Positions 1 through 9,282 of a stretch of 64,000 bases of DNA are shown here, in pieces. Origin of the DNA: Flavobacteriaceae bacterium (GTDB lineage Bacteria > Bacteroidota > Bacteroidia > Flavobacteriales > Flavobacteriaceae); NCBI GenBank assembly GCA_018402205.1, contig JAGYIX010000004.1:186001-250000 (forward strand), written 5' to 3'. A program made the translations under genes and the position numbers. The notes under the pieces were generated by a model. It ran no database searches, had not been told where the DNA came from, and saw nothing but the letters and a program-made list of their open reading frames with translations. The number at the start of each line of letters is the position of its first letter. Within the stretch, counting starts at the first letter, position 1.

Positions 1-457
1 CTTCTACGAAGTCTCTACCCCAAGTGTAGCGTCCACCTACCGAGCAGTAGTACTGACCTTGTGGGCCGGGGAAACCTCCGCGAGGAAATCCTAGTGGAAG
101 ATCTGTTTCTGTGTCCATCAAGAAGTATTCTTGCTCAAATCCGAACCAGAAATCGTTGTCGTCATCATCAATGGTGGCGCGGTGGTTAGACACGTGAGGT
201 GTTCCGTCAGGACTCATGACCTCACACATTACTAAATAGCCGTTTAAACGGTCAGGATCCGGAAAAATGTTAACCGGTCTTAGAATGCAGTCAGAAGAAT
301 TTCCTTCGGCTTGCAGCGTTGAGCTTCCGTCGAAAGACCAATCTGAACAACTTTCTAACCTACCGTCGAAATCCGAAACAATTTTCGTTTTACTTCTGAG
401 TTCTTGAGTCGGAGTGTATCCGTCAAGCCAGATATATTCTAATTTAGCTTTGCTCAT
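1..457 (-). CDS. glnA: Glutamine synthetase, GSII (eukaryotic-like) type, N-terminal part; truncated by window start
   Basis: Manual minus-strand translation from ATG at 457: MSKAKLEYIWLDGYTPTQELRSKTKIVSDFDGRLESCSDWSFDGSST...; GSII beta-grasp signature. Not in the ORF track because it is open at the window edge. Confidence 0.85.
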   Translation of the reverse strand, partial: MSKAKLEYIWLDGYTPTQELRSKTKIVSDFDGRLESCSDWSFDGSSTLQAEGNSSDCILRPVNIFPDPDRLNGYLVMCEVMSPDGTPHVSNHRATIDDDDNDFWFGFEQEYFLMDTETDLPLGFPRGGFPGPQGQYYCSVGGRYTWGRDFVE

Positions 458-641
458 ATCATTATTTGATTGAAAATTTTTCGAAAATAATTCTTTCTGC
501 ACCTAAACCTTCAACATAACCTCCGAGTTATCAAATAATTATAAACTTGTTAAAATTGTGCGCCCTGAACCACTAATGCCTTAACTCTTTTGGGTTTTCT
601 TTTATAATGGCATAAGTTCTATTTTTGCGCAAACGATCTTC

Positions 642-1823
642 ATGGCCACTTCAGATTCTAATAGATACGCTCAGCGCGGAGTTTCGGCTTCAAAAGAAGA
701 CGTGCATGAGGCTATTGCAAATGTCGACAAGGGCTTGTTTCCTAAAGCCTTTTGCAAGATCGTCGAAGATGCGCTAACTGGAGATCCTGACTATTGTCTA
801 GTGATGCATGCCGACGGAGCCGGAACCAAGTCTTCACTGGCCTATATTTACTGGAAGCAGACCGGCGACCTCTCCGTTTGGAAGGGCATAGCCCAAGACG
901 CGCTGGTTATGAACCTAGACGACCTTATTTGCGTTGGGGCTACCGACCGCATCATGCTTTCTTCTACCATAGGCCGCAACGCTCGATTGATTCCGAAAGA
1001 AGTCATCAGAGCACTTATTGAAGGCACCGAAGAGCTTGTAGCTTCGTTGAAGGCATACGGAATTTACATTCATACCACCGGAGGCGAAACCGCCGACGTA
1101 GGCGATCTAGTGCGCACTATCATTGTAGATTCTACGGTAACCGCGCGTATGAAGCGTACCGATGTGATCGACAATGCGAACATACAGCCGGGAGACGTGA
1201 TCGTCGGCTTTGCTTCTTTCGGACAAGCCACTTATGAAGATAACTACAACGGCGGAATGGGTAGTAATGGTTTAACCTCGGCTCGTCATGATATGTTTGA
1301 CAAGAGCCTTGCCGACACTTATCCGGAGAGTTTTGATAACGGCCTCGCTCGAGAGTTAGTCTATTCGGGAAACTTCAAGCTCACCGATGCAGTTGAGGGT
1401 TCACCCCTTGATGCCGGAAAATTAGTGCTTTCGCCTACGCGCACGTATGCACCCATTGTGAAAGCGATGCTAGAAAGCGTAGATCGCTCAAAGATACATG
1501 GGCTCATTCACTGCAGTGGCGGTGCACAAACTAAGGTGCTTCACTTTGTAGACCAGCTGCACATCATTAAGGATCAGCTGTTTGAGGTGCCTGTGCTCTT
1601 TAAAACCATTCAGCAGCAGTCGGCCACGAGCTGGCAAGAGATGTACAAGGTGTTTAACTGCGGACACCGCCTAGAGGCCTATGTATCTCAAGAAATCGCA
1701 CAAGAACTCATCGCGATTTCCGAATCTTTTGGTGTCGCCGCCAAGATTATAGGTAGGGTAGAGGCTAGTCCCCAAAAGCAGCTCACCATTGAAAGTGAGT
1801 ACGGTACCTTCGAGTACCGTTAG
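642..1823 (+). CDS. purM: AIR synthase / phosphoribosylformylglycinamidine cyclo-ligase family (PurM-like)
   Basis: 393 aa; NRYAQRGVSASKEDVHEAI and HADGAGTKSSLAYIYWK match the PurM-like family. Confidence 0.8.
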   Translation: MATSDSNRYAQRGVSASKEDVHEAIANVDKGLFPKAFCKIVEDALTGDPDYCLVMHADGAGTKSSLAYIYWKQTGDLSVWKGIAQDALVMNLDDLICVGATDRIMLSSTIGRNARLIPKEVIRALIEGTEELVASLKAYGIYIHTTGGETADVGDLVRTIIVDSTVTARMKRTDVIDNANIQPGDVIVGFASFGQATYEDNYNGGMGSNGLTSARHDMFDKSLADTYPESFDNGLARELVYSGNFKLTDAVEGSPLDAGKLVLSPTRTYAPIVKAMLESVDRSKIHGLIHCSGGAQTKVLHFVDQLHIIKDQLFEVPVLFKTIQQQSATSWQEMYKVFNCGHRLEAYVSQEIAQELIAISESFGVAAKIIGRVEASPQKQLTIESEYGTFEYR

Positions 1824-1877
1824 CTATCGTCTACAGACCTGAGTAAAAACACTTAATTTCGATTCAATTACTTATCG

Positions 1878-2954
1878 ATGATAGATAAACTAAACATTAT
1901 AAAGCAGCGCTACGATGAAATCGGAGATCTCATCATTCAACCCGATGTGATCACCGATCAGAAACGTTACGTTCAGCTCAATAAAGAATACACTTCGCTT
2001 AAAGCGCTGGTCGCCAAGCGATCAGAATACCTAGAGCTCAAGAACAATTTGGCCGAGGCTGAAGAACTGATTTCTCAGTCTGACGATGCCGAAATGATCG
2101 AGATGGCTCGTATGCAATTTGACGAGGCAAAATCTAAGTTGCCTTTGGTAGAGGAAGAAATCAAGTTATTGCTCATTCCTAAAGATCCCGAAGACGAGAA
2201 AGATGTGGTTATGGAGATTCGTGCAGGTACGGGCGGAGACGAAGCGAGTATTTTCGCTGGAGACCTCTTTAGAATGTATACCAAGTATTGTGAGTCAAAA
2301 GGATGGAAAACCAATATTATCGATTTGAATGAGGGAACCAGCGGAGGCTTTAAAGAGATACACTTTGAAGTGAGTGGCCAAGACGTCTACGGCACATTGA
2401 AATACGAGGCTGGAGTGCATCGCGTGCAGCGCGTACCTCAAACCGAAACTCAAGGGCGTGTGCACACGAGCGCGGCCACAGTAATGGTTATTCCCGAAGC
2501 AGAAGACTTTGATGTAGCCATTGAACCTAAAGATGTACGTGTAGATTTTTTCTGTTCTTCGGGCCCCGGAGGTCAATCGGTAAACACCACCTATTCGGCG
2601 GTGCGCTTAACACACTTACCGACCGGAATTGTAGCGCAGTGCCAAGATCAAAAATCACAGCATAAGAATAAAGAGAAAGCCTTTAAAGTCTTGCGCTCAA
2701 GACTATACGATGTAGAGTTGGCCAAAAGGCAAGAAGAAGATGCGGCAAAGCGTAACTCACAGGTGAGTTCTGGAGACAGATCAGCCAAGATCCGCACCTA
2801 TAATTATCCTCAGGGAAGAGTAACAGATCATCGCATTGGTCTTACTCTGTATGATCTTCAGGGTATTATTAATGGCGACGTTCAGCGCATAATCGACGAG
2901 TTGAGACTGGTCGAAAATACCGAAAAACTTAAAGAAGCCTCAGAAACTTTTTAG
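1878..2954 (+). CDS. prfA: Peptide chain release factor 1
   Basis: 358 aa; GGQ motif in [26 protein letters not shown] and [12 protein letters not shown]. Confidence 0.95.
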   Translation: MIDKLNIIKQRYDEIGDLIIQPDVITDQKRYVQLNKEYTSLKALVAKRSEYLELKNNLAEAEELISQSDDAEMIEMARMQFDEAKSKLPLVEEEIKLLLIPKDPEDEKDVVMEIRAGTGGDEASIFAGDLFRMYTKYCESKGWKTNIIDLNEGTSGGFKEIHFEVSGQDVYGTLKYEAGVHRVQRVPQTETQGRVHTSAATVMVIPEAEDFDVAIEPKDVRVDFFCSSGPGGQSVNTTYSAVRLTHLPTGIVAQCQDQKSQHKNKEKAFKVLRSRLYDVELAKRQEEDAAKRNSQVSSGDRSAKIRTYNYPQGRVTDHRIGLTLYDLQGIINGDVQRIIDELRLVENTEKLKEASETF

Positions 2955-2955
2955 T

Positions 2956-3774
2956 ATGAACACTGCATTCTTAAGTAATGAAATACGCAAAAAAGGATCG
3001 TTTCTCTGTGTAGGAATTGATCCGGTGCCAGAGCTTCTTCCTGATCACCTGAAGGGGCAAAAAGATTCATTGATTCAGTTCTGTACTGCTATTGTAGATG
3101 CAACAGCTCCCTACTGCGTGGCCTACAAGCCAAATATCGCTTTTTTTGAGGCCTATGGAATCCCCGGTTGGCAAGCTCTGGAGCAACTGATCGGCTACAT
3201 CAAGACGAACTACCCCGATCACTTCACCATAGCCGATGCTAAAAGGGGAGATATCGGAAACACTGCCAAGGCTTATGCTAAGGCCTTCTTTGAGGTTTTA
3301 AATTTTGACGCGATTACCTTGTCGCCCTATATGGGGGTAGAAACTATAGAGCCTTATCTCGCCTATGAAGATAAGACGGCCATAGTGCTTGCACTTACTT
3401 CAAACCATGGAGCTTTCGATTTTCAATGGAACGAAGACGGCAAAGGGCCGCATTTGGTTGAAAAAGTGGTGGCCAAAACTTTAGAATTAGCTTCAAGCGA
3501 TCGCATAATGTTCGTAGTAGGAGCCACTCAAGTAGCACAGTTAAGAGCCTTGCGTGCGCTGGCCCCGGATTCTTTCTTCTTGATGCCGGGTATAGGCGCG
3601 CAGGGCGGATCACTCACGGCCGCCTTTGATGCCGCGAAAACCAAAGAGGTAGGCTTAATCGTAAATTCTTCTAGGGGAATTATTTACGCCTCTTCTAGAA
3701 CAGATTTTGCTGAGGCAGCGGCCAAAGAGGCCCAAAGGTTGCAGCATCAAATGCAAACATTACTGTATATTTAG
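2956..3774 (+). CDS. pyrF: Orotidine 5'-phosphate decarboxylase
   Basis: 272 aa; FLCVGIDPVPELLP and FTIADAKRGDIGNTAKAYA. Confidence 0.9.
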   Translation: MNTAFLSNEIRKKGSFLCVGIDPVPELLPDHLKGQKDSLIQFCTAIVDATAPYCVAYKPNIAFFEAYGIPGWQALEQLIGYIKTNYPDHFTIADAKRGDIGNTAKAYAKAFFEVLNFDAITLSPYMGVETIEPYLAYEDKTAIVLALTSNHGAFDFQWNEDGKGPHLVEKVVAKTLELASSDRIMFVVGATQVAQLRALRALAPDSFFLMPGIGAQGGSLTAAFDAAKTKEVGLIVNSSRGIIYASSRTDFAEAAAKEAQRLQHQMQTLLYI

Positions 3775-3777
3775 TCT

Positions 3778-4563
3778 ATGCTTCACTACACTACCTATAC
3801 AAATGCACGATCAGATCAATGGGTCACCTTCGTTCACGGCGCTGGAGGTAGTTCTACTATTTGGTTTAAACAGATTCGCGATTTTAAGAAGCATTTTAAT
3901 GTGTTATTACTCGATTTGAGGGGTCATGGAGATTCTAAAATTTCTCTTTCGCAGGCCTTTAATAGCAAGTACACCTTTAATTCTATAGCCGACGATATCA
4001 TTGAAGTGCTCGATTTTTTAGCCATCGAGCGCTCTCACTTCGTAGGTATATCGCTAGGCACTATTCTAATTCGAAACCTAGCCGATCGTTGTCCTGGACG
4101 GGTGCAATCTATGGTTTTAGGTGGAGCCATCGTAAAACTAGACGTGCGCTCTAGCTTATTGATTCATTTGGGCAATACGTTTAAATCAGTGGTTCCGTAT
4201 ATCTGGCTGTACCGTTTTTTTGCCTTTGTAATTATGCCGAATAAGAATCATAAAGAGTCTAGGCATTTATTTGTGCGCGAGGCCAAGAAACTGTATCAGA
4301 AAGAATTTTTAAAGTGGTTTAAGCTTACTGCTGAACTCAATCCGCTTCTGCGCCTCTACCGCAGCGTAAATGTGGATATTCCAACACTATACGTTATGGG
4401 TGAAGAAGACTACCTCTTTCTGCCGCCCATTCGGGAGCTCCTAAAAAATCAAATGAACGCCACCCTAGAGGTAGTGGCCTGTTGCGGGCATGTGGTGAAC
4501 GTAGAGCAGCCCGCTGTCTTTAACGCAACTACCTTGGGTTTTCTGAAAAACCGAACTAATTGA
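3778..4563 (+). CDS. Alpha/beta hydrolase
   Basis: 261 aa; FVHGAGGSSTIWF, LLDLRGHGDS, nucleophile elbow VGISLGT, C-terminal CCGHVVNVEQP. Confidence 0.85.
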   Translation: MLHYTTYTNARSDQWVTFVHGAGGSSTIWFKQIRDFKKHFNVLLLDLRGHGDSKISLSQAFNSKYTFNSIADDIIEVLDFLAIERSHFVGISLGTILIRNLADRCPGRVQSMVLGGAIVKLDVRSSLLIHLGNTFKSVVPYIWLYRFFAFVIMPNKNHKESRHLFVREAKKLYQKEFLKWFKLTAELNPLLRLYRSVNVDIPTLYVMGEEDYLFLPPIRELLKNQMNATLEVVACCGHVVNVEQPAVFNATTLGFLKNRTN

Positions 4564-4930
4564 GCTGAGCCCGCCACTGGGTGTAGTTGGCTAGCAGTAT
4601 TTGTCTATACAGCCGTAATGCCCGTTTAGAGAGCTGTAGATACTCTTTGTTTACCGCGTGGTCGTATTCAAGCCCTCTCAGATAAGACTGAAGGTTTTTA
4701 GCTAGTATCATGGCTAAACGAATGAGCGAAAAATGCTGTTTTAATGTGGCGTGGTCGTAGAGCGCATTATAGACACTGTGCTTTAGTAGAATAGAATCTT
4801 CGATGATCTGATGGGTGATCTCTGAGGTCAGCGCATTAGGCCTTTGGGCTTTTTCATCAGAAAAGCGCACGCGCTCGGTAATCTCACAAAGCGAGAGCGT
4901 GTCTTGGTAAAATTTTTCTGATAACAACAT
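4556..4930 (-). CDS. Hypothetical protein, mostly helical
   Basis: 124 aa ORF in an otherwise unfilled strand segment; tail-to-tail overlap with the hydrolase; no family recognised. Confidence 0.55.
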   Translation of the reverse strand: MLLSEKFYQDTLSLCEITERVRFSDEKAQRPNALTSEITHQIIEDSILLKHSVYNALYDHATLKQHFSLIRLAMILAKNLQSYLRGLEYDHAVNKEYLQLSKRALRLYRQILLANYTQWRAQLN

Positions 4931-5037
4931 GTCTCGAAATTAATCGAAGACATGAACACAGTGATATAATAATTAAGGTAAAATTATATATTTACATTAA
5001 TAAATAATGTTTTTTAGTTAAATAAAACTAATTATTA

Positions 5038-5475
5038 ATGATAGATCGAATCGACCAGCGGATTATTCAATTACTTCAGCAAAATGCGCGCATTCCGTTC
5101 ACTAAAATGGGGGCCGAAGTGGGCCTGAGTTCGGCAGCGGTTGCCGATCGGGTACGAAAGCTAGAAGACGAAGGCGTCATTCTTGGGTACGGTATTCAAC
5201 TAGACCCTAGTTTACTGGGCTACCCTCTTCACGCCATTATTCACTTAAGGGCATTCGTAGGTATGCTGAAGCCCTTTCTCGCCCGGGTGCCCTCGTTGAA
5301 CGAAATTCGAAATTGTTACCGCGTAACCGGAAATGAAAACATCATCATGGAGGTGGTATTGACCGATCAAAAGCACCTTGAGAAGCTCATAGATTTACTA
5401 ATTTCGTATGGAGAAACCCGCACCCATATTGTGCTTTCCCAAGTTATTTGCGATGCGCCTATTCAGTCTGTTTAG
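5038..5475 (+). CDS. Lrp/AsnC family transcriptional regulator
   Basis: 145 aa; DRIDQRIIQLLQQNARIPFTKMGAEVGLSSAAVADRVRKLEDEGVILGYG (HTH) plus RAM domain. Confidence 0.93.
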   Translation: MIDRIDQRIIQLLQQNARIPFTKMGAEVGLSSAAVADRVRKLEDEGVILGYGIQLDPSLLGYPLHAIIHLRAFVGMLKPFLARVPSLNEIRNCYRVTGNENIIMEVVLTDQKHLEKLIDLLISYGETRTHIVLSQVICDAPIQSV

Positions 5476-6084
5476 TTTAATCCTTATGCTAGCTTCTTGT
5501 GCAGAGAAGCGCTATCACGACGATCAGGCTAGCGTTAATCTAGACACTATTTCTGAGGTTTTGCATGAGGCTTACAAATGGCAAAATAAAAAAAACGAGA
5601 CCTTTAAAGGGGCAGAAAGCCCGCTTAGGCCCAAAGAGAAAAAGGCCTTTAACCGCTTGTCTTTTTTTAAACCTGATTCTTCTTTTATCGTGAAGGCCCG
5701 TTTTGAGCAAGAGCCAGATCCGGAGGCTTTTGACATGCCAACTACAACCAACACAACAACCAAAGAGATAATCTACGGAAGACTTTACTTTAGTCTAAAG
5801 GGGAGCAGCAGCAGCTTGAAGTATATAGAGCCTTTGAGCCTCAAGATGATTATTTGTTTTTACCATTCTTCGATAAGACCAGTGGCTTAAGCACTTACGG
5901 AGGCGGAAGGTATATCGATCTCACCTTTCCGTTAGAAGATACGGTTGTTATTGACTTTAATAAGTCCTACAATCCTTATTGTGCGTACAATCCTAAATAT
6001 GCCTGCGCCCTTGTTCCATCGGTAAACAGCTTGTCGGTTGCCGTAGAGGCGGGGGAGCGCAAATTTGATCTAATGTTCCAATAA
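5453..6084 (+). pseudogene. DUF1684 lipoprotein, split by an apparent -1 frameshift near 5797-5803
   Basis: ORF 1 from ATG 5453 (MRLFSLFSLILMLASCAE lipobox) runs to ...YGRLYFSLKG; the other frame continues EQQQLEVYRAFEPQDDYLFLPFFDKTSGLSTYGGGRYIDL...FNKSYNPYCAYNPKYAC, the DUF1684 signature. Confidence 0.75.
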
Positions 6085-6089
6085 TAAAG

Positions 6090-6123
6090 AGGGTGAGCTA
6101 TGCTTTTGAGCGCAGCTCACCCT
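6090..6123. terminator. Bidirectional terminator-like hairpin between convergent genes
   Basis: AGGGTGAGCT (6090-6099) / AGCTCACCCT (6114-6123), perfect 10-bp stem, 14-nt loop. Confidence 0.7.
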
Positions 6124-6150
6124 TAGTAGGAATTAATCTGGTTTACTGAT

Positions 6151-6882
6151 TTAGAAACTAAATCCGGTGGTTAACTTGAAGAAGGATTCCGCTCCGTCTA
6201 CAACATCAGTTCCAAAGGTAAAGCGCGCGAAAGGCCCTCCATTTGGGTGGGTAAATTGAATATAAGGCCCTACCCACTGGTAAACGTCTGTTGAGGTTTC
6301 TACTTTAGAGCCTCCAGAATTGATCAAGTGCTCGAAGTGCGCCCCTAAAGAAATTACTTCACTGGCCTTTATTCCGGTATTCACCCAGTAATGAATATAG
6401 GCTAGTGTGGTTTCGCCCATAGGGGCTTTGTCTTGTAATGGAGCATATAGACCAAAATAGAGTTGCCCTTCGAGCAAATCACTGGCTAAATTAGCCGTTA
6501 AATTGGGTACAATACCGTCTCCAAAGATAGAGGGCTCTAGTGCACCCGAACTTAATAAACTTCCGCTCACAATACCTAGTTGAGGATTAATGGTCAGGTA
6601 TTCTCCAGCTGAAAATGAAGCACCTACTCCAAATTCAGTCCAATTACCCCATGCGGCCCCTGTTCCACCTCCCCAATGAATTCCGTAAAAGGTCAATAAT
6701 ACCTTTTCAGGATCTCCATAGCTTCCCTGAAAAGTAGGATAGAAGCCAAAGAAAGTATCTGAGTTTAGGGTGACTCCGAAATCGAAAGATTTTTCTTGAC
6801 TTCTAAGTGATGTAGAATGTAAAACGCATACTAAAAGAAGTAATAAACTAGATTGTACAGCAGTTAAGTAAGTTGTTTTCAT
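6151..6882 (-). CDS. Secreted/outer-membrane beta-barrel-like protein adjacent to amtB (possibly DUF6733/TorF-like)
   Basis: 243 aa; N-terminal signal peptide, alternating aromatic/Gly strand pattern, terminal FKLTTGFSF. Confidence 0.65.
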   Translation of the reverse strand: MKTTYLTAVQSSLLLLLVCVLHSTSLRSQEKSFDFGVTLNSDTFFGFYPTFQGSYGDPEKVLLTFYGIHWGGGTGAAWGNWTEFGVGASFSAGEYLTINPQLGIVSGSLLSSGALEPSIFGDGIVPNLTANLASDLLEGQLYFGLYAPLQDKAPMGETTLAYIHYWVNTGIKASEVISLGAHFEHLINSGGSKVETSTDVYQWVGPYIQFTHPNGGPFARFTFGTDVVDGAESFFKLTTGFSF

Positions 6883-6932
6883 GAATGTTTGGTTTTTGAT
6901 TAATGATTAAAAGTGAAAGAAATACATAGTGG

Positions 6933-8189
6933 TTACTGTTGATTAAGTCTAAAGTCAGGATAGGCGTCCATGCCGTGTTCATGAATATCTAGCCCCTCTA
7001 TCTCTTCTGCACGGCTAACTCGAATACCTATGGTTTTCTTTAAAGTGAAAATGATTATAAAGGCTGATAGAGAGCAGAATAAAGCAACCGTACCTATCCC
7101 TGCCAGTTGAACTACGAATTGATCTAAAGAAGACTTTGCTCCAAAAATTCCAACGGCTAATGTTCCCCAAATGCCAGTACCTAGGTGTACTGCGATGGCT
7201 CCAACTGGATCGTCAAGATGGAATTTATCTAAAAGTGATACAGAAAATACAATGAGTAAACCGCCAATAAGTCCAATGTATATTGCTTGATCAGGGCTCA
7301 TCTGATCGGCGCCTGCCGTTATGCTAACCAATCCGCCTAGAATACCGTTTAAGTATAAGGTGAGATCTAGGTTTTTATAGCGTATGTAAGCTATTAGAAA
7401 GGCGGCAACTCCGCCGGCCGCGGCTGCTAATGAAGTGTTAACTAAGGTTAATGAGGTGAGTTCGGGGTCTGCTGAAAGCACAGAACCTCCATTAAACCCA
7501 AACCACCCGAGCCACAGAATAAGTACGCCAGCAGTGGTAAAAGGCATACTGTGCCCAGTGATGGCGTTTGCACTTTTATCTTCATTGTATTTTCCAATTC
7601 TAGGGCCTAAAAGGTAAACAGCAACTAGCGCAGCCCATCCGCCTACAGAGTGAACAATGGTAGAACCCGCAAAGTCGTAGAATCCTTCAGCTTCTCCGTA
7701 AGAAAGGGTAGAGAGAAATCCTCCTCCCCATTGCCATGAGCCGGCAATTGGGTAAATGATACCCACATAAAGTACAGTGAATAAAAAGAAGGCGTTTAGT
7801 TTAATGCGCTCTGCTACCGCGCCTGATACGATGGTGGCTGCTGTTGCGGCAAACATTCCTTGAAATAGAAAATCGGTCCACCAGGTGTATCCGCTATTGG
7901 CATAAGCGGGTGTCATTCCATTTGCGGGTGGAGTTATTCCAAATCCTGCGAATTTAAAAAAGCCAAAATCTGAATCTTCAAACCCTGGATACATTAGATT
8001 AAAGCCTCCGACATAGTACAACAGTAAACCGACGGTGATGATGAAAATATTTTTAAAGAGAATATTGATAGTGTTCTTTTGACGGGTTAGTCCGATCTCT
8101 AGAAAAGAAAAGCCTAGGTGCATAAAAAAAACTAGTCCTGTACAGAGCATCATCCAGATATTATTGGCGGTAAATAGTGCTGTTTCCAT
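6933..8189 (-). CDS. amtB: Ammonium transporter
   Basis: 418 aa; multiple TM segments, DFAGSTIVHSVGGWAALV, WLGWFGFNGGS, VHLGTGIWGTLAVGIF. Confidence 0.95.
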   Translation of the reverse strand: METALFTANNIWMMLCTGLVFFMHLGFSFLEIGLTRQKNTINILFKNIFIITVGLLLYYVGGFNLMYPGFEDSDFGFFKFAGFGITPPANGMTPAYANSGYTWWTDFLFQGMFAATAATIVSGAVAERIKLNAFFLFTVLYVGIIYPIAGSWQWGGGFLSTLSYGEAEGFYDFAGSTIVHSVGGWAALVAVYLLGPRIGKYNEDKSANAITGHSMPFTTAGVLILWLGWFGFNGGSVLSADPELTSLTLVNTSLAAAAGGVAAFLIAYIRYKNLDLTLYLNGILGGLVSITAGADQMSPDQAIYIGLIGGLLIVFSVSLLDKFHLDDPVGAIAVHLGTGIWGTLAVGIFGAKSSLDQFVVQLAGIGTVALFCSLSAFIIIFTLKKTIGIRVSRAEEIEGLDIHEHGMDAYPDFRLNQQ

Positions 8190-8206
8190 AAAATGTTCTT
8201 TTCTGA

Positions 8207-8545
8207 TTAATTGATTCCTTCGTACCCGCTCTCCCCTGTTCGAATACGGTAGGCTTCTTCAACGTTAGACACGAAGACTTTGCCATCGCCTACATTACCT
8301 GTTTTTGCCGTTTCTAAAATTGTTTTAATCGTAGTTTCAACAAATTCGTCAGTAACTACGATCGAGAGGTAGCGACGCTGAATGTCTGAAGTCGAGTAGA
8401 CCACGCCTCGGTAAACATGTCCTTGTTTTTCATTGCCCACTCCCGTAACATCCCAATAGCTAAAAAACACAACCCCTGCATCGTGCAAAGCCTTCTTGAC
8501 TTCGTCAAACTTTGACTTACGTATTATGGTTTCAATTTTTTTCAT
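8207..8545 (-). CDS. glnK: P-II family nitrogen regulatory protein
   Basis: 112 aa; MKKIETIIRKSKFDEVKKALHDAGV, GNVGDGKVFVSNVEEAYRIRTGE. Confidence 0.93.
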   Translation of the reverse strand: MKKIETIIRKSKFDEVKKALHDAGVVFFSYWDVTGVGNEKQGHVYRGVVYSTSDIQRRYLSIVVTDEFVETTIKTILETAKTGNVGDGKVFVSNVEEAYRIRTGESGYEGIN

Positions 8546-8713
8546 TTATCCCTCTATTTTGATGAGATAAACGTAGTATTTTAAGGTTTTTAACAAATTA
8601 TTTTCATCGTTTTTCGCAAAACAATTAATAATCTTAAATAAAAGGCAGCGAAAACTTGAGAGATCCTGATTTTTAGGTCTCTATAAATGTGTACTTAGGA
8701 AAATTTTAAGGAA

Positions 8714-9097
8714 TCAGGCTTTTAGCAGCTGAAGCGCTAGTCGGTAACCCCCATAGGTAAGTAACAAACCAACTATGATGGTCAGGCCAACATAAAGCAA
8801 GTATACAGATATACCGTGCTTTTCAAGAAGTTTTAGGCTTTCCCACGATAGGGTAGATAAGGTGGTGAAGCCTCCGCAAAACCCGGCCACTGCAAGTAGA
8901 AGTAATGAAGACGGAGGGTTTTTTGAGAATAAAGGAATGAATAGTCCGATCAGCAGACAGCCGATCATATTTGCACTAAAAGTGCCCCAGTGAAACACAG
9001 TACTCTTGTTGTTGAAGAGCTGTGAGAGTAGAAAGCGGGCTATGCTTCCTGTTCCTCCTCCGAGAAAAACAAGCGTATATGCCCACCAATCTTTCAT
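8714..9097 (-). CDS. crcB: Fluoride efflux transporter CrcB/FluC
   Basis: GGGTGSIARFLLSQ, GTFSANMIGCLLIG, GFCGGFTTLSTLSWE; start re-assigned to MKDWWAY, giving an ATGA overlap with the upstream ORF. Confidence 0.9.
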   Translation of the reverse strand: MKDWWAYTLVFLGGGTGSIARFLLSQLFNNKSTVFHWGTFSANMIGCLLIGLFIPLFSKNPPSSLLLLAVAGFCGGFTTLSTLSWESLKLLEKHGISVYLLYVGLTIIVGLLLTYGGYRLALQLLKA

Positions 9098-9282
9098 GGC
9101 CGAAGAAGCGCTTTTAGCACACTGAGAAGAGCCACAAAAGCAATAAAGGCCACAAGCACCCATCTGGCGCCTTTAAAGTAGCGCTGATGTAAAGCCCTGT
9201 CTTTTTTGTAGGCCAGAACAATCAGGCTTATAAAACCTACCGCAAAGAATGCGGCGAAAATGAGTTGGCCTGTGCTAAACAT
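9094..9282 (-). CDS. Small membrane protein
   Basis: 62 aa with two predicted TM helices; translationally coupled to ilvE (overlap at 9275) and crcB (ATGA). Confidence 0.6.
   Translation of the reverse strand: MFSTGQLIFAAFFAVGFISLIVLAYKKDRALHQRYFKGARWVLVAFIAFVALLSVLKALLRP

Noticed and set aside
8661-8686. Imperfect hairpin AGAGATCCT/AGGTCTCT between glnK and crcB, considered as a fluoride riboswitch
   Set aside because: crcB is distal in an ilvE-led gene run, and the hairpin lies downstream of it; structure has a bulge and no riboswitch core was recognised. At most a weak terminator.
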